64,000 bases of DNA from JAUASW01 sp036880965. Its GTDB lineage: Bacteria > Pseudomonadota > Gammaproteobacteria > Burkholderiales > Burkholderiaceae_C. The notes below the pieces were generated by a model, which made no database searches, was not told the DNA's origin, and saw only the letters and a program-made list of their open reading frames with translations. A program made the position numbers and the translations under genes. The first letter of the stretch is position 1. Each line of letters opens with the position of its first letter. The stretch spans positions 558,001 through 622,000 of the forward strand of contig NZ_JBAJMV010000001.1 of assembly GCF_036880965.1 (NCBI RefSeq). Direction: 5' to 3'. This document shows, one piece after another, positions 28,669 to 36,951 of this stretch.

Positions 28669-28686
28669 TCGACACCGGTCGTTGAA
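28669..28686 (+). repeat. Degenerate intergenic repeat core, copy 2
   Basis: TCGACACCGGTCGTTGAA; 16 of 18 bases equal copy 1 at 22900-22917. Confidence 0.45.
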
Positions 28687-28827
28687 TCCGTCAGCCGGCC
28701 AGGTGCTCCGGCGCCTGCTTGAAGCCTGTCAGCGTGAACTCGGCGGCTGATCGCCGATGACGGCAACCGCTGCAAAGCTGCCTCCCTCCGGGTAACTACC
28801 CCATAGCCTCCCCTCCCCACCCCCCGC

Positions 28828-28833
28828 TATAGT
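28828..28833 (+). promoter_or_regulatory. -10 box of the glucan locus
   Basis: TATAGT, five of six to consensus, directly upstream of the LacI-type operator. No good -35 hexamer lies 16-18 bases upstream, suggesting a weak or activated promoter. Confidence 0.5.
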
Positions 28834-28835
28834 CA

Positions 28836-28851
28836 TGTAAACGTTTTCACA
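28836..28851. promoter_or_regulatory. LacI/GalR-type operator before the beta-glucosidase gene
   Basis: TGTAAACGTTTTCACA, a near-palindrome centred on CG as in LacI/GalR/CcpA sites. It starts 2 bases after the -10 box, so it covers the expected transcription start, and related sites flank the lacI promoter. Confidence 0.8.
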
Positions 28852-28896
28852 CCGCACTCACAACCGTTGCCACCACCCCGCCACCACCAGCCACCC

Positions 28897-30249
28897 ATGA
28901 ACTTCCCCTCTCCGTTTCTCTGGGGCTGCGCCACGTCGGCGTATCAGATCGAAGGCTCGCCTCTGGCTGATGGCGCGGGGCCGAGCATCTGGCAGCGCTA
29001 TTCGCGCACGCCGGGCCGCATCCTGGGTGGCGATACCGGTGACGTCGCTTGCGACCACTACCGCCGCATGAAGGAAGACGTGGCGCTGATGAAGCAGCTG
29101 GGGCTCACGGCCTACCGCTTCAGCATCGCCTGGGGCCGCGTGCTGCCGGAGGGGCGCGGGCGGGTCAATGCCGCCGGCCTGGACTTCTATTCGCGCCTGG
29201 TGGACGAGTTGCTGGCCGCCGGCATCCAGCCCATGGCCACGCTCTATCACTGGGACCTGCCGCAAGCCCTGGACGACCGCGGCGGCTGGCTCAACCCCGA
29301 CGTGGCGAACTGGTTCGCCGACTACGCGACCATCGTCTACCAGGCGCTGGACGACCGCGTGCCGCTGTGGGCCACGCTCAACGAACCCTGGGTGGTGGCC
29401 GACGGCGGCTATATGCACGGCGTGCTGGCCCCCGGCCATCGCAGCGCCAACGAGGCCGCCGTGGCGGCGCACAACCTGATGCGTTCGCATGCCGAGGGCG
29501 TCAAGGCCTACCGGGCCGTGGGCAAGAACAAGATCGGCCTGGTGGTCAACATCGAGCCCAAGCATCTGGGCCCGAACGCCAGCGAGGCCGACCGCCACGC
29601 CGCGCGCCTGGCGGACGCCTACATGAACCGCCAGTACCTGGACCCTGCCCTGCTGGGCACCTACCCAGAGGAGCTGCGCGAGGTGTTCGGCGAATCCTGG
29701 CCCGACTGGCCGGCGGCCGAGGTCGAGGCACTGAAAGTGCCCATCGACTTCCTGGGTCTCAACTACTACACCCGCGCCGTCGTGCAGGCCGACGCCAAGG
29801 CCTGGCCGGTGCCGGCCTCGCCGGTGCGGCAGAAGGACGGCATCTACACCGAGACCGGCTGGGAGCTGCATCCGCAAAGCCTGGCCGACACGCTGGTGTG
29901 GATGCACGAGCGCTACGGCGGCCTGCCGCTCTATGTGACCGAGAACGGCGCCGCCTTCTACGACCCGCCCCATGCGGTGAACGGCCAGGTGGACGACCCG
30001 CTGCGCGTGCACTACCTGCGTACCCACATCGAGGCCGTGGGCCAGGCGATGCAGCGCGGCGCGGATGTACGCGGCTATTTCGCCTGGTCTTTCCTGGACA
30101 ACCTGGAATGGTCGCTGGGCTTCTCCAAGCGCTTCGGACTGGTGCACGTGAACTTCGAGACGCTGGAGCGCACGCCCAAGGCCAGCGCCCGCTTCTACAG
30201 CCAGGTCATACAGACCCAAGGCGCCGCGCTGGCGCTCGACCATCCATGA
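28897..30249 (+). CDS. GH1 beta-glucosidase
   Basis: A 450-residue glycosidase with no signal peptide, so cytoplasmic. It begins NFPSPFLWGCATSAYQIEG, the GH1 N-terminal signature. The acid/base is Glu163 in ATLNEPW and the nucleophile is Glu349 in YVTENGAAF. It should release glucose from the non-reducing end of beta-glucosides; in this locus the expected substrates are sophorose and short beta-1,2-glucans, although GH1 enzymes are broad. No Shine-Dalgarno sequence precedes ATG 28897 (the leader is CCACC-rich). It overlaps the glucokinase gene by 4 bases, linking glucose release to phosphorylation. Confidence 0.93.
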   Translation: MNFPSPFLWGCATSAYQIEGSPLADGAGPSIWQRYSRTPGRILGGDTGDVACDHYRRMKEDVALMKQLGLTAYRFSIAWGRVLPEGRGRVNAAGLDFYSRLVDELLAAGIQPMATLYHWDLPQALDDRGGWLNPDVANWFADYATIVYQALDDRVPLWATLNEPWVVADGGYMHGVLAPGHRSANEAAVAAHNLMRSHAEGVKAYRAVGKNKIGLVVNIEPKHLGPNASEADRHAARLADAYMNRQYLDPALLGTYPEELREVFGESWPDWPAAEVEALKVPIDFLGLNYYTRAVVQADAKAWPVPASPVRQKDGIYTETGWELHPQSLADTLVWMHERYGGLPLYVTENGAAFYDPPHAVNGQVDDPLRVHYLRTHIEAVGQAMQRGADVRGYFAWSFLDNLEWSLGFSKRFGLVHVNFETLERTPKASARFYSQVIQTQGAALALDHP

Positions 30250-31238
30250 CTGAAGCCCCGCTGCCGCACCTGGTGGCCGACATCGGCGGCACCAATCTCC
30301 GCCTGGCCCTGGCCACACGCCGCGCCGATGGCGGCGTGGCGCTGTCGCAGATGCAGAGCAGCGCCGCCCAGGCGTACAGCAGCTTCGAGGAAGCCGCCCG
30401 GCTCTACCTGCAGGACGTCGGGCAGCCGGTGGCCACGGCCGTGATCAGCGTGGCCGGCCGGGTGCTGGGCCAGCAGGTGCGCATGACCAACCTGGGCTGG
30501 ACCCTGGACGCCGCGCAATTGGCGCAGTCCCTGCGGCTGGAGCGGGTGCATTTGATCAACGACCTCGGCGCTGCGGCTGCCGCTGTGCCGGCCCTGACTC
30601 CGGACGACAGCACGCTGTTGTGGGGCGGCGCCGGCAAGCCGGGGGCCGAGCAACGCATCGTGGTCGTCGGTGCCGGAACCGGCCTGGGCGTGGCGGGTGC
30701 CTCGCTGGGCGAAGGCCTCACCCGCATCAGCGACACCGAGGGCGGCCACATTGCCTTCGCGCCCGAAACCGAGCTGGAAGAGCGCATTCACCAGCGCCTG
30801 CGCCAGCGCTATGGGCGGGTCTCGTGGGAAAGGCTGATCAGCGGCCCGGGCCTGATGAACATCTACGCGGCGCTGCACGAGGAAGGCCAGATGGTGGCCC
30901 CGCTGTCGCCGGAACAGATCCTGGCGGCGCACGATGACGAGCTGGCGGTCGGCGCCGTCAGCGTCTTCTGCCAGGCCCTGGCTGCGGCGCTGGGTGACGC
31001 GGTCCTGATGCATGGCGCCTGGCAGGGTGCCTACCTGGTTGGCAGCCTGCCGCAAGCCGTGCTGCCCTGGCTCACGAGCGAGGCCTGCCGTGCGCGCTTC
31101 TGCGCCAAGGGGCCGTTCGCGGAAGCAGTCGCCGCGGTGCCTGTGCGGCTGGTCAGGCACCAGCAGCCGGGCCTGCTGGGCGCGGCCTGCATCGCCCTCT
31201 CCTCGGCCAGCCGGACGCCTGGCGCCCTGGCCGCCTGA
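30246..31238 (+). CDS. glk: Glucokinase
   Basis: A 330-residue ROK-unrelated bacterial glucokinase (Glk family). ADIGGTNLRLAL (residues 10-21) is the phosphate loop, HLINDLGAAAAAVPAL contains the catalytic Asp, VVVGAGTGLGVA and DTEGGHIAFAP are the glucose-binding pieces, and RLISGPGLMNIY follows. It phosphorylates glucose set free by the upstream beta-glucosidase. ATG 30246 overlaps the upstream stop (ATGA). Confidence 0.93.
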   Translation: MTEAPLPHLVADIGGTNLRLALATRRADGGVALSQMQSSAAQAYSSFEEAARLYLQDVGQPVATAVISVAGRVLGQQVRMTNLGWTLDAAQLAQSLRLERVHLINDLGAAAAAVPALTPDDSTLLWGGAGKPGAEQRIVVVGAGTGLGVAGASLGEGLTRISDTEGGHIAFAPETELEERIHQRLRQRYGRVSWERLISGPGLMNIYAALHEEGQMVAPLSPEQILAAHDDELAVGAVSVFCQALAAALGDAVLMHGAWQGAYLVGSLPQAVLPWLTSEACRARFCAKGPFAEAVAAVPVRLVRHQQPGLLGAACIALSSASRTPGALAA

Positions 31239-31269
31239 AGCCAACTGTTGTCCACCCGCCCTCCATTGG

Positions 31270-31283
31270 TGTAAACGATTACA
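31270..31283. promoter_or_regulatory. LacI-type operator O1 upstream of lacI
   Basis: TGTAAACGATTACA, a near-perfect palindrome. It lies upstream of the -10 box TCTAAT (31304-31309), overlapping the expected -35 region. Confidence 0.75.
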
Positions 31284-31303
31284 CGAGCCCATGTGTCGCC
31301 ATG

Positions 31304-31309
31304 TCTAAT
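31304..31309 (+). promoter_or_regulatory. -10 box of lacI
   Basis: TCTAAT, five of six to TATAAT, placed between two operator-like sites. Confidence 0.5.
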
Positions 31310-31311
31310 CA

Positions 31312-31325
31312 TGAAAACCTTTACA
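31312..31325. promoter_or_regulatory. LacI-type operator O2 at the lacI transcription start
   Basis: TGAAAACCTTTACA, 42 bases from O1 (four helical turns) and 2 bases after the -10 box. The arrangement suits looping and self-repression. Confidence 0.65.
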
Positions 31326-31366
31326 TGAGCCGGAACGACTGAGTTCCAGGCCGGAGACAAGACCCC

Positions 31367-32401
31367 ATGCCCGCCACCATCAAGGATGTCGCCCGCGTTG
31401 CCGGCGTCTCGGTTGCCACTGTGTCGCGTGCGCTCAACGGCGCCGAGAACGTGCTGCCCGAAACCAAGCAGCGCATCCTCGACGCCGCCCGCGAGCTGCG
31501 CTTCACGCCCTCGGGCGCGGCCCGCAGCCTGATCACGCGGCGCACCGACACCATCGGCGCCCTGCTGCCCGACCTGCACGGCGAGTACTTCTCGGAGCTG
31601 ATACGCGGCATCGACCAGGCCGCCCGCGCCCGGGGCCTGCATCTGCTGGTGTCGAGCTCGCATGACGATGCCGACGAGGCCGCCGCCGCGCTGCGCGCCA
31701 TGAATGGCCGGGTCGATGGTCTGCTGGTGATGTCGCCGCATGCCGATGCCGGCTTTCTCTCGCACAACCTGCCGGTCAACCTGCCGGCCGTGCTGCTCAA
31801 TACCGACGTGGACCTGCCGGGGCACGCCCGCTTTCAGGTCGACAACTTCGGCGGCGCGCGCACCATGACAGCCCACCTGGCCGCCTCGGGCCGCCAGCGC
31901 ATCGCCTTCATCGGCGGCCCGGCCGGCAACCATGAAGCCCAGGAGCGGCTGCGCGGCTACCGCGCCGGCCTGCGCCCGGGCATGAAGGAGCTGGTGTTCG
32001 AGGGCGACTTCAGCGAGGCCTCGGGCTGGAGCGCCGGCCGCAAGATCGCCCAGGCGAAGGCCCGGCCCGATGCCGTCTTCGCGGGCAACGACATGATGGC
32101 GATCGGCTGCCTCACCGCGCTGGCCGAGGCGGGCTTGAGCGTGCCGGACGACATCGCCATCGCCGGCTTCGACGACATCCCCATCGCGCGCTACGTCAGC
32201 CCGGCGCTGAGCACGATCCGCGTGCCCATTGCCGCCCTGGGCGCCGCCGCGCTTGACGCGCTGGCCAAGGGCCTCGAGAACCCCGACGGCGCTGAGCATC
32301 CGGCCACCGTGATGCCCGTGGAAATGGTGCTGCGCCGCTCCTGCGGCACCGGCCCGCCACCGCCGCAGCCGCAAACCCGCAAGCCATCGAACGCTCATTG
32401 A
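31367..32401 (+). CDS. LacI-family transcriptional regulator of the glucan locus
   Basis: A 344-residue repressor. The N-terminal helix-turn-helix TIKDVARVAGVSVATVSRALNG with hinge AARSLITRRT (residues 4-60) is followed by a periplasmic-binding-fold sensor domain (GALLPDLHGEYFSELIRG, FIGGPAGNHEAQERLRGY, DAVFAGNDMMAIG, IAGFDDIPIARYVSPALST). The recognition helix YSVATVSR-type fits the CG-centred sites found at 28836, 31270 and 31312. The inducer is probably a beta-1,2-linked oligosaccharide or a glucose derivative; that is inferred from neighbours only. It is followed after 58 bases by the TonB receptor gene. Confidence 0.93.
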   Translation: MPATIKDVARVAGVSVATVSRALNGAENVLPETKQRILDAARELRFTPSGAARSLITRRTDTIGALLPDLHGEYFSELIRGIDQAARARGLHLLVSSSHDDADEAAAALRAMNGRVDGLLVMSPHADAGFLSHNLPVNLPAVLLNTDVDLPGHARFQVDNFGGARTMTAHLAASGRQRIAFIGGPAGNHEAQERLRGYRAGLRPGMKELVFEGDFSEASGWSAGRKIAQAKARPDAVFAGNDMMAIGCLTALAEAGLSVPDDIAIAGFDDIPIARYVSPALSTIRVPIAALGAAALDALAKGLENPDGAEHPATVMPVEMVLRRSCGTGPPPPQPQTRKPSNAH

Positions 32402-32459
32402 GTTCGACCTCCCCCTGATCACAAGCGACAGACACAACAAGTCAAGACAGGAGACAACG

Positions 32460-35375
32460 ATGAAGTACCGATTGAACCGATTCCAGCGCCACGCGCTGTC
32501 CGCCGCGGTCGCGCTCTCACTGGCGGGCGCTGCCCACGCCCAGCTGAGCACGGCCACCATCAAGGGCCAGGTCGCCAGCGCACAAGCCGGCGCCGTGGTC
32601 ACGGCCGTGAACCAGGCCAATGGCAACACCTATCGCGCCACTCTGCTGGCCGACGGCAGCTATGTGCTCACCGGCCTGGCGCCGGGTGTCTACGAGATCC
32701 GCATCGGCGCCGTGAAGTCGCAGCCGATCACGGTGCAGGTCGGTGAAACCGCCTCGGTGGACCTCACCGCCAACACACAGCAGCTCGAGCGCGTCGTCGT
32801 GGCCGGCAGCAGCGCCCGCCAGGGCGTGAAGGACTCGCAGCTGGGCACCAACGTCTCCCAGCGCATGATTGCGGCACTGCCACAGACCACACGCAATTTC
32901 CTGAGCTCGGCCGACCTCGCCCCGGGCGTGGCCTTCTCGACCGACCAGAGCGGCAACACCAAGATCCAGGGTGGCGCGCAGAACTTCGACCACGTGAATG
33001 TGTTCATCGACGGCGTGGGCCAGAAGAACAACATCCTGCGCGGCGGCCTGAGCGGCCAGGACAGCTCGCGCGGCAATCCGTTTCCGCAGTCGGCCATTTC
33101 CGAGTTCAAGGTCTTGAGCCAGAACTACAAGGCCGAGTTCGAGCAGGTCAGCAGCGCGGCCATCACGGCCATCACCAAGTCGGGCACGAATGAGCTGCAC
33201 GGCGAGGCCTATGTCGATCGCACCGGCACCAACTGGCGCCAGAAGAACCCCTTCGAGAAGGAGCGCGAGGCCGCAGGCGTGGCACTGCCGCCCTCGTCCA
33301 AGAAGGAATACGGCTTCAGCCTGGGTGGCCCCATCGTGCGCGATCAGGCGCACTTCTTCTTCGCCTACGACGGCAAGAGCATCGACGACTCGCGCCAGAT
33401 CGTGCCGCGCAACGTCAACATGCTGCCCACCGGCAAGGGCATCGTGCCCACCATCGCCGGCTTCCAGGGCAGCCAGGTCGACAACTTCAAGGAACACCTG
33501 CTGTTCGGCAAGATCGACGCGCAGCTCGACGATGAGCAGCGCATCAGTGTGAGCCTGCGCGTGCGCCGCGAAGCCGACCACTCCCCCGAGAGCCGCGACC
33601 TGAGCGCGCCGGGCAACGACGTGGAGCGCAAGAACGACGAGACCCGTTTCGACATCAAGCACGAATGGGCGCGCGGCGGCTGGTTCAGCGAAGCCCGCGT
33701 CGGCTATGAAGACTATGTGTGGAACCCGCGCTCGGCAGCCAGCTCCGCCTTCATCAAGTACAAGGTGTCGCCGGCCGGCCAGAATGCGCTGAGCAACTCG
33801 CAGGACGTGCTGTTCACCGGCGGCTCGCCCAATGCGCAGAAGCGCGGCCAGAAGGGCAGCTTCATCTCCGAAGACCTGACCTACACCGGCATCTCGGGCC
33901 ATGTGCTCAAGGGCGGCGCCAAGTTCAAGGCCATGAAGTACGACCTCTCGGGCACGGCCTTCGGCGTGGACACGGTCGAGACCATCATCGACAACGTCAC
34001 CGGCCTGGCCTACTACAACGGCACGGCTTGCACGGGCACCAACATCACCAACGGCGGCAACAACAGCGACCAGTGCTTCATCCGCCGCGCCATTCCCGGC
34101 GCTGCTGCCTCGTTCAAGAACAACCAGATGGGCCTGTACCTGCAGGACGACTGGGCCGTCACCAAGCAGTTCGAGCTGAACATCGGCGCGCGCTACGACT
34201 ACGAGAGCAACATGCTCAACAACAGCTACGTGACGCCGGCCGCGCGCGTCGCCGCGCTGAAGAAGCTCGACGTGCCGCGCTATGGCTTCACTCCGGTGGC
34301 TGGCCAGACCTATGCGCAGTCGCTGGCCAAGGGCGGCGTCAACATCGACGACTTCATCAGCACCGGCAGCTCGCGCCAGGCCTTCAAGGGCGGACTGGCA
34401 CCGCGACTGGGCGCTTCGTATGACCTGTTCGGCAACCGCGAGAGCGTGATCTTCGGCGGCTGGGGTCGCAGCTATGACCGCACCATGGCCAACCATGCGC
34501 TCGACGAGCTGCAGAAGAACGAGCAGGCCGGCGGCGAGATCTGGATGATCAAGAACAAGTTCAAGATGCCCTTCGCCGACCAGCTCACCGTGGGCCTGCG
34601 TCAGGGCATGGGTGAGTGGAACGCCGAATTCGCGCTGTCCAGCGTGAAGGCCAAGAACCAGTTCGTCTGGTTCGGCGGCAACCGCGACGCCAACGGCGGC
34701 TGGGCCAACCAGAGCCCGATCGACCCGCTGTGGGGCGGGCCTGATGGCTACGGCACGCTGATCCTCGGCGACTTCGTCGGCGAGACCAAGACCGACTCGG
34801 TGCTGGTGAAGTTCGAGAAGCCCTACACCGTGGCCTCCGGCTGGGCCATGAACGTGGCCTACACCTACAGCAATGCCAAGACCACCAGCAAGGAGTGGAA
34901 CAACGACATCTTCGACTGGACCTATGGCCGCGCCACGCACGGCTGGAACCCGTCGACCCTGGTCGACAAACAGCGCCTGGTGGTGGCCGGTGTCACCGAC
35001 AAGCTGCTGCCCTGGGGCATGAGCCTCTCGGGCAAGGCCACCTGGGCCAGCGGCATGCCGCGCCGCATCACCAGCTGCGCCGCAGGCTGGGACAAATGCG
35101 TGAGCGTGGAAGGCGACGCCACCGCGTTCAAGCAGTTCGACCTGGGCCTGAGCAAGGAGTTCGCCGTCATCGGCCACAAGCTGGGCCTGCGCCTGGATGC
35201 GCTGAACCTCTTCAACGCCAAGAACTACGGCGGCTTTGACGACTGGGGCGGTGGCCCGGTGGGCGCCGGCGGCACCAAGAACGCGGTGGGCGGCGACAAC
35301 CTGAACCTGGGCAAGCCCAACAGCATGCGCGGCGACATGCGCACCTACCGCCTGGTGGCCAGCGTCAAGTTCTGA
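32460..35375 (+). CDS. TonB-dependent receptor with carboxypeptidase-regulatory-like N-domain
   Basis: A 971-residue outer-membrane receptor. Signal peptide MKYRLNRFQRHALSAAVALSLAGAAHA; a beta-sandwich carboxypeptidase-regulatory domain (about 32-105, TIKGQV...GSYVLTGLAPGVYEIRI); a plug (about 112-230, FIDGVGQKNN, AISEFKVLSQNYKAEFEQ); and a long barrel with ASYDLFGNRESVIFGGWGRSYD, ending in the aromatic LVASVKF. The plug sequence is of the Oar/SusC-like group used in glycan uptake. AGGAG precedes ATG 32460. Position before the endo-glucanase and importer suggests it brings large glucans into the periplasm. A hairpin follows its stop. Confidence 0.92.
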   Translation: MKYRLNRFQRHALSAAVALSLAGAAHAQLSTATIKGQVASAQAGAVVTAVNQANGNTYRATLLADGSYVLTGLAPGVYEIRIGAVKSQPITVQVGETASVDLTANTQQLERVVVAGSSARQGVKDSQLGTNVSQRMIAALPQTTRNFLSSADLAPGVAFSTDQSGNTKIQGGAQNFDHVNVFIDGVGQKNNILRGGLSGQDSSRGNPFPQSAISEFKVLSQNYKAEFEQVSSAAITAITKSGTNELHGEAYVDRTGTNWRQKNPFEKEREAAGVALPPSSKKEYGFSLGGPIVRDQAHFFFAYDGKSIDDSRQIVPRNVNMLPTGKGIVPTIAGFQGSQVDNFKEHLLFGKIDAQLDDEQRISVSLRVRREADHSPESRDLSAPGNDVERKNDETRFDIKHEWARGGWFSEARVGYEDYVWNPRSAASSAFIKYKVSPAGQNALSNSQDVLFTGGSPNAQKRGQKGSFISEDLTYTGISGHVLKGGAKFKAMKYDLSGTAFGVDTVETIIDNVTGLAYYNGTACTGTNITNGGNNSDQCFIRRAIPGAAASFKNNQMGLYLQDDWAVTKQFELNIGARYDYESNMLNNSYVTPAARVAALKKLDVPRYGFTPVAGQTYAQSLAKGGVNIDDFISTGSSRQAFKGGLAPRLGASYDLFGNRESVIFGGWGRSYDRTMANHALDELQKNEQAGGEIWMIKNKFKMPFADQLTVGLRQGMGEWNAEFALSSVKAKNQFVWFGGNRDANGGWANQSPIDPLWGGPDGYGTLILGDFVGETKTDSVLVKFEKPYTVASGWAMNVAYTYSNAKTTSKEWNNDIFDWTYGRATHGWNPSTLVDKQRLVVAGVTDKLLPWGMSLSGKATWASGMPRRITSCAAGWDKCVSVEGDATAFKQFDLGLSKEFAVIGHKLGLRLDALNLFNAKNYGGFDDWGGGPVGAGGTKNAVGGDNLNLGKPNSMRGDMRTYRLVASVKF

Positions 35376-35402
35376 GGACGGTCTTCTTTCTGACGCAACA
35401 AT

Positions 35403-35426
35403 GGTGCGGGCCATGAGGCCCGCACC
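35403..35426 (+). terminator. Hairpin between receptor and glucanase genes
   Basis: Perfect 10-bp stem GGTGCGGGCC / GGCCCGCACC with ATGA loop, followed by GCTTTCT, a weak T-run. More likely a partial terminator or a 3'-end stabiliser inside the operon than a full stop. Confidence 0.6.
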
Positions 35427-35444
35427 GCTTTCTCCTGCCTGAAC

Positions 35445-36872
35445 ATGAATCGCAAGCTCTCGCCCGGCCTGAACCGACGCGCCCTGCTTGGCCTGGCCGG
35501 CGCTGGCGCGCTGCTGGGCGCGGCCCCAGGCTGGGCCAAGCCAGACGCCGACACCGCCCTGCTCGACGACCTCGAGCAGCGCACCTTCAACTTCTTCTGG
35601 GACACCACCGACGCCCGCACCGGCCTGGCGCCGGACCGCTGGCCCACGCCCTCGTTCGCGAGCATCGCGGCGGTGGGCTTTGCGCTCACGGCCTATCCCA
35701 TCGGCGTGGAGCGCGGCTGGATCAGCCGGGCCCAGGCGCGCGAACGCGTGCTCACCACGCTGCGCTTCTTCCATGCCGCGCCGCAAGGACCGCAGGCCTC
35801 GGGCGTGTCGGGCCACAAGGGATTTTTCTACCACTTCCTCGACATGAAGAGCGGCCACCGCTTCGGCCGCTGCGAGCTGTCGACCGTGGACACCGCCCTG
35901 CTGCTGGCCGGCATGCTGTTCTGCCGCGACTGGTTTGACGGCAAGGACCGGGACGAGCAGGACATCCGCCGTCTGGCCGACGAGATCTATGCCCGCGTGG
36001 ACTGGCGCTGGGCGCAGCACCGCCCGCCTTCGATCTCGCATGGCTGGGACCCCGAGCAGGGCTTTCTCGGCTCCGACTGGAAGGGCTACAACGAGGCCAT
36101 GCTGGTGTACCTGCTGGCACTCGGTTCGACCACCTTTGCCGTGGAGCCCGCCGCCTGGGACGCCTGGACCAGCACCTACAACCGCGCCAGCTGGGGCAGC
36201 GAGTACGGCCAGACCTATCTGCGCTTCCCGCCGCTGTTCGGCCACCAGTTCACCCATTGCTGGGTGGACTTCCGCGGGATCGCCGACGCCTATATGCGCG
36301 GCCGCGGCATCGACTATTTCGAGAACTCGCGCCGCGCCACCTACGCGCAACGCGCCTATGCCATCGCCAACCCCGAGGGCTGGGCGGGCTACGGCGAAAA
36401 CGTCTGGGGCGTGACCGCCAGCGATGGCCCGGCCGACGTGGTGCGCGAGTTCAAGGGCAAGAAGCGCAAGTTCATCAGCTATGCCGGCCGTGGCATGGGC
36501 GGCGCCCACACCTACGACGACGGCACGCTGGCACCGTATGGCGCCGGCTCGTCCATCGCCTTCGCACCCGAGATCGTGATCCCTGCCCTGCGCACGATGC
36601 GCGAGCGCTACGGCCAGCACATCTATGGCAAGTACGGTTTCGTCGACGCCTTCAACCCGAGCTTCACTTTCACCGACGTGAAGCTCACGCACGGCAAGCT
36701 CATCCCCGGCTTTGGCTGGGTGGACGTGGACATGCTGGGCATCGACCAGGGCCCGCTGATCGCCATGCTGGGCAACCACCGCGGCGAGATCGTCTGGAAG
36801 ACAACGCGGCGCAGCGAATGGCTCAAGCGCGGCTTGAAGCGCGCCGGTTTCACCGGCGGCTGGCTGAAATGA
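35445..36872 (+). CDS. PF10091 glycoamylase-like protein, GH144 endo-beta-1,2-glucanase type
   Basis: A 475-residue exported enzyme with a twin-arginine-type signal (LNRRALLGLAGAGALLGAAPGWA, cleavage near residue 32). The mature protein is an alpha/alpha-barrel of the PF10091 glycoamylase-like family: LEQRTFNFFWDTTDARTGL, SIAAVGFALTAYPIGVERGW, the acidic WDPEQGFLGSDWKGYNEAM (about 200-220), LFGHQFTHCWVDFRG and GVTASDGPADV. These pieces are those of GH144 enzymes, which cut beta-1,2-glucan internally; the same fold forms the middle of cyclic glucan synthases. The GH94 phosphorylase downstream supports beta-1,2-linkages. Ribosome site is weak (CTCCTGCCTGAAC). Confidence 0.85.
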   Translation: MNRKLSPGLNRRALLGLAGAGALLGAAPGWAKPDADTALLDDLEQRTFNFFWDTTDARTGLAPDRWPTPSFASIAAVGFALTAYPIGVERGWISRAQARERVLTTLRFFHAAPQGPQASGVSGHKGFFYHFLDMKSGHRFGRCELSTVDTALLLAGMLFCRDWFDGKDRDEQDIRRLADEIYARVDWRWAQHRPPSISHGWDPEQGFLGSDWKGYNEAMLVYLLALGSTTFAVEPAAWDAWTSTYNRASWGSEYGQTYLRFPPLFGHQFTHCWVDFRGIADAYMRGRGIDYFENSRRATYAQRAYAIANPEGWAGYGENVWGVTASDGPADVVREFKGKKRKFISYAGRGMGGAHTYDDGTLAPYGAGSSIAFAPEIVIPALRTMRERYGQHIYGKYGFVDAFNPSFTFTDVKLTHGKLIPGFGWVDVDMLGIDQGPLIAMLGNHRGEIVWKTTRRSEWLKRGLKRAGFTGGWLK

Positions 36873-36951
36873 AGCCCCCACGTTCACTTCGTTCTGTGCC
36901 CCCCACGGGGGCGCAGTGCTCCCTTGGGGCGGCCCGGCGGGAGTCCTCGAA
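36871..36951 (+). repeat. GC palindromic repeat, copy C (glucanase-binding-protein gap)
   Basis: Starts within the glucanase stop codon (tGAAGCCCCC), contains GTTCACTTCGTTC, CCCCCCACGGGGGC and TTGGGGCGGCCCGGCGGGAG, and ends one base before the next ATG. Its complement is nearly identical to copy B (57316-57396). CGGGAG at its end is the ribosome site of the next gene. Confidence 0.85.

Larger units (their letters stand above)
28219..28896. other. 678-bp gene-free region between two divergent operons
   Basis: The left end holds the kinase promoter; the right end holds the promoter and LacI-type operator of the glucan locus. Between them the DNA is non-coding as far as can be seen and includes one core of the degenerate repeat (28669-28686). 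Confidence 0.65.
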
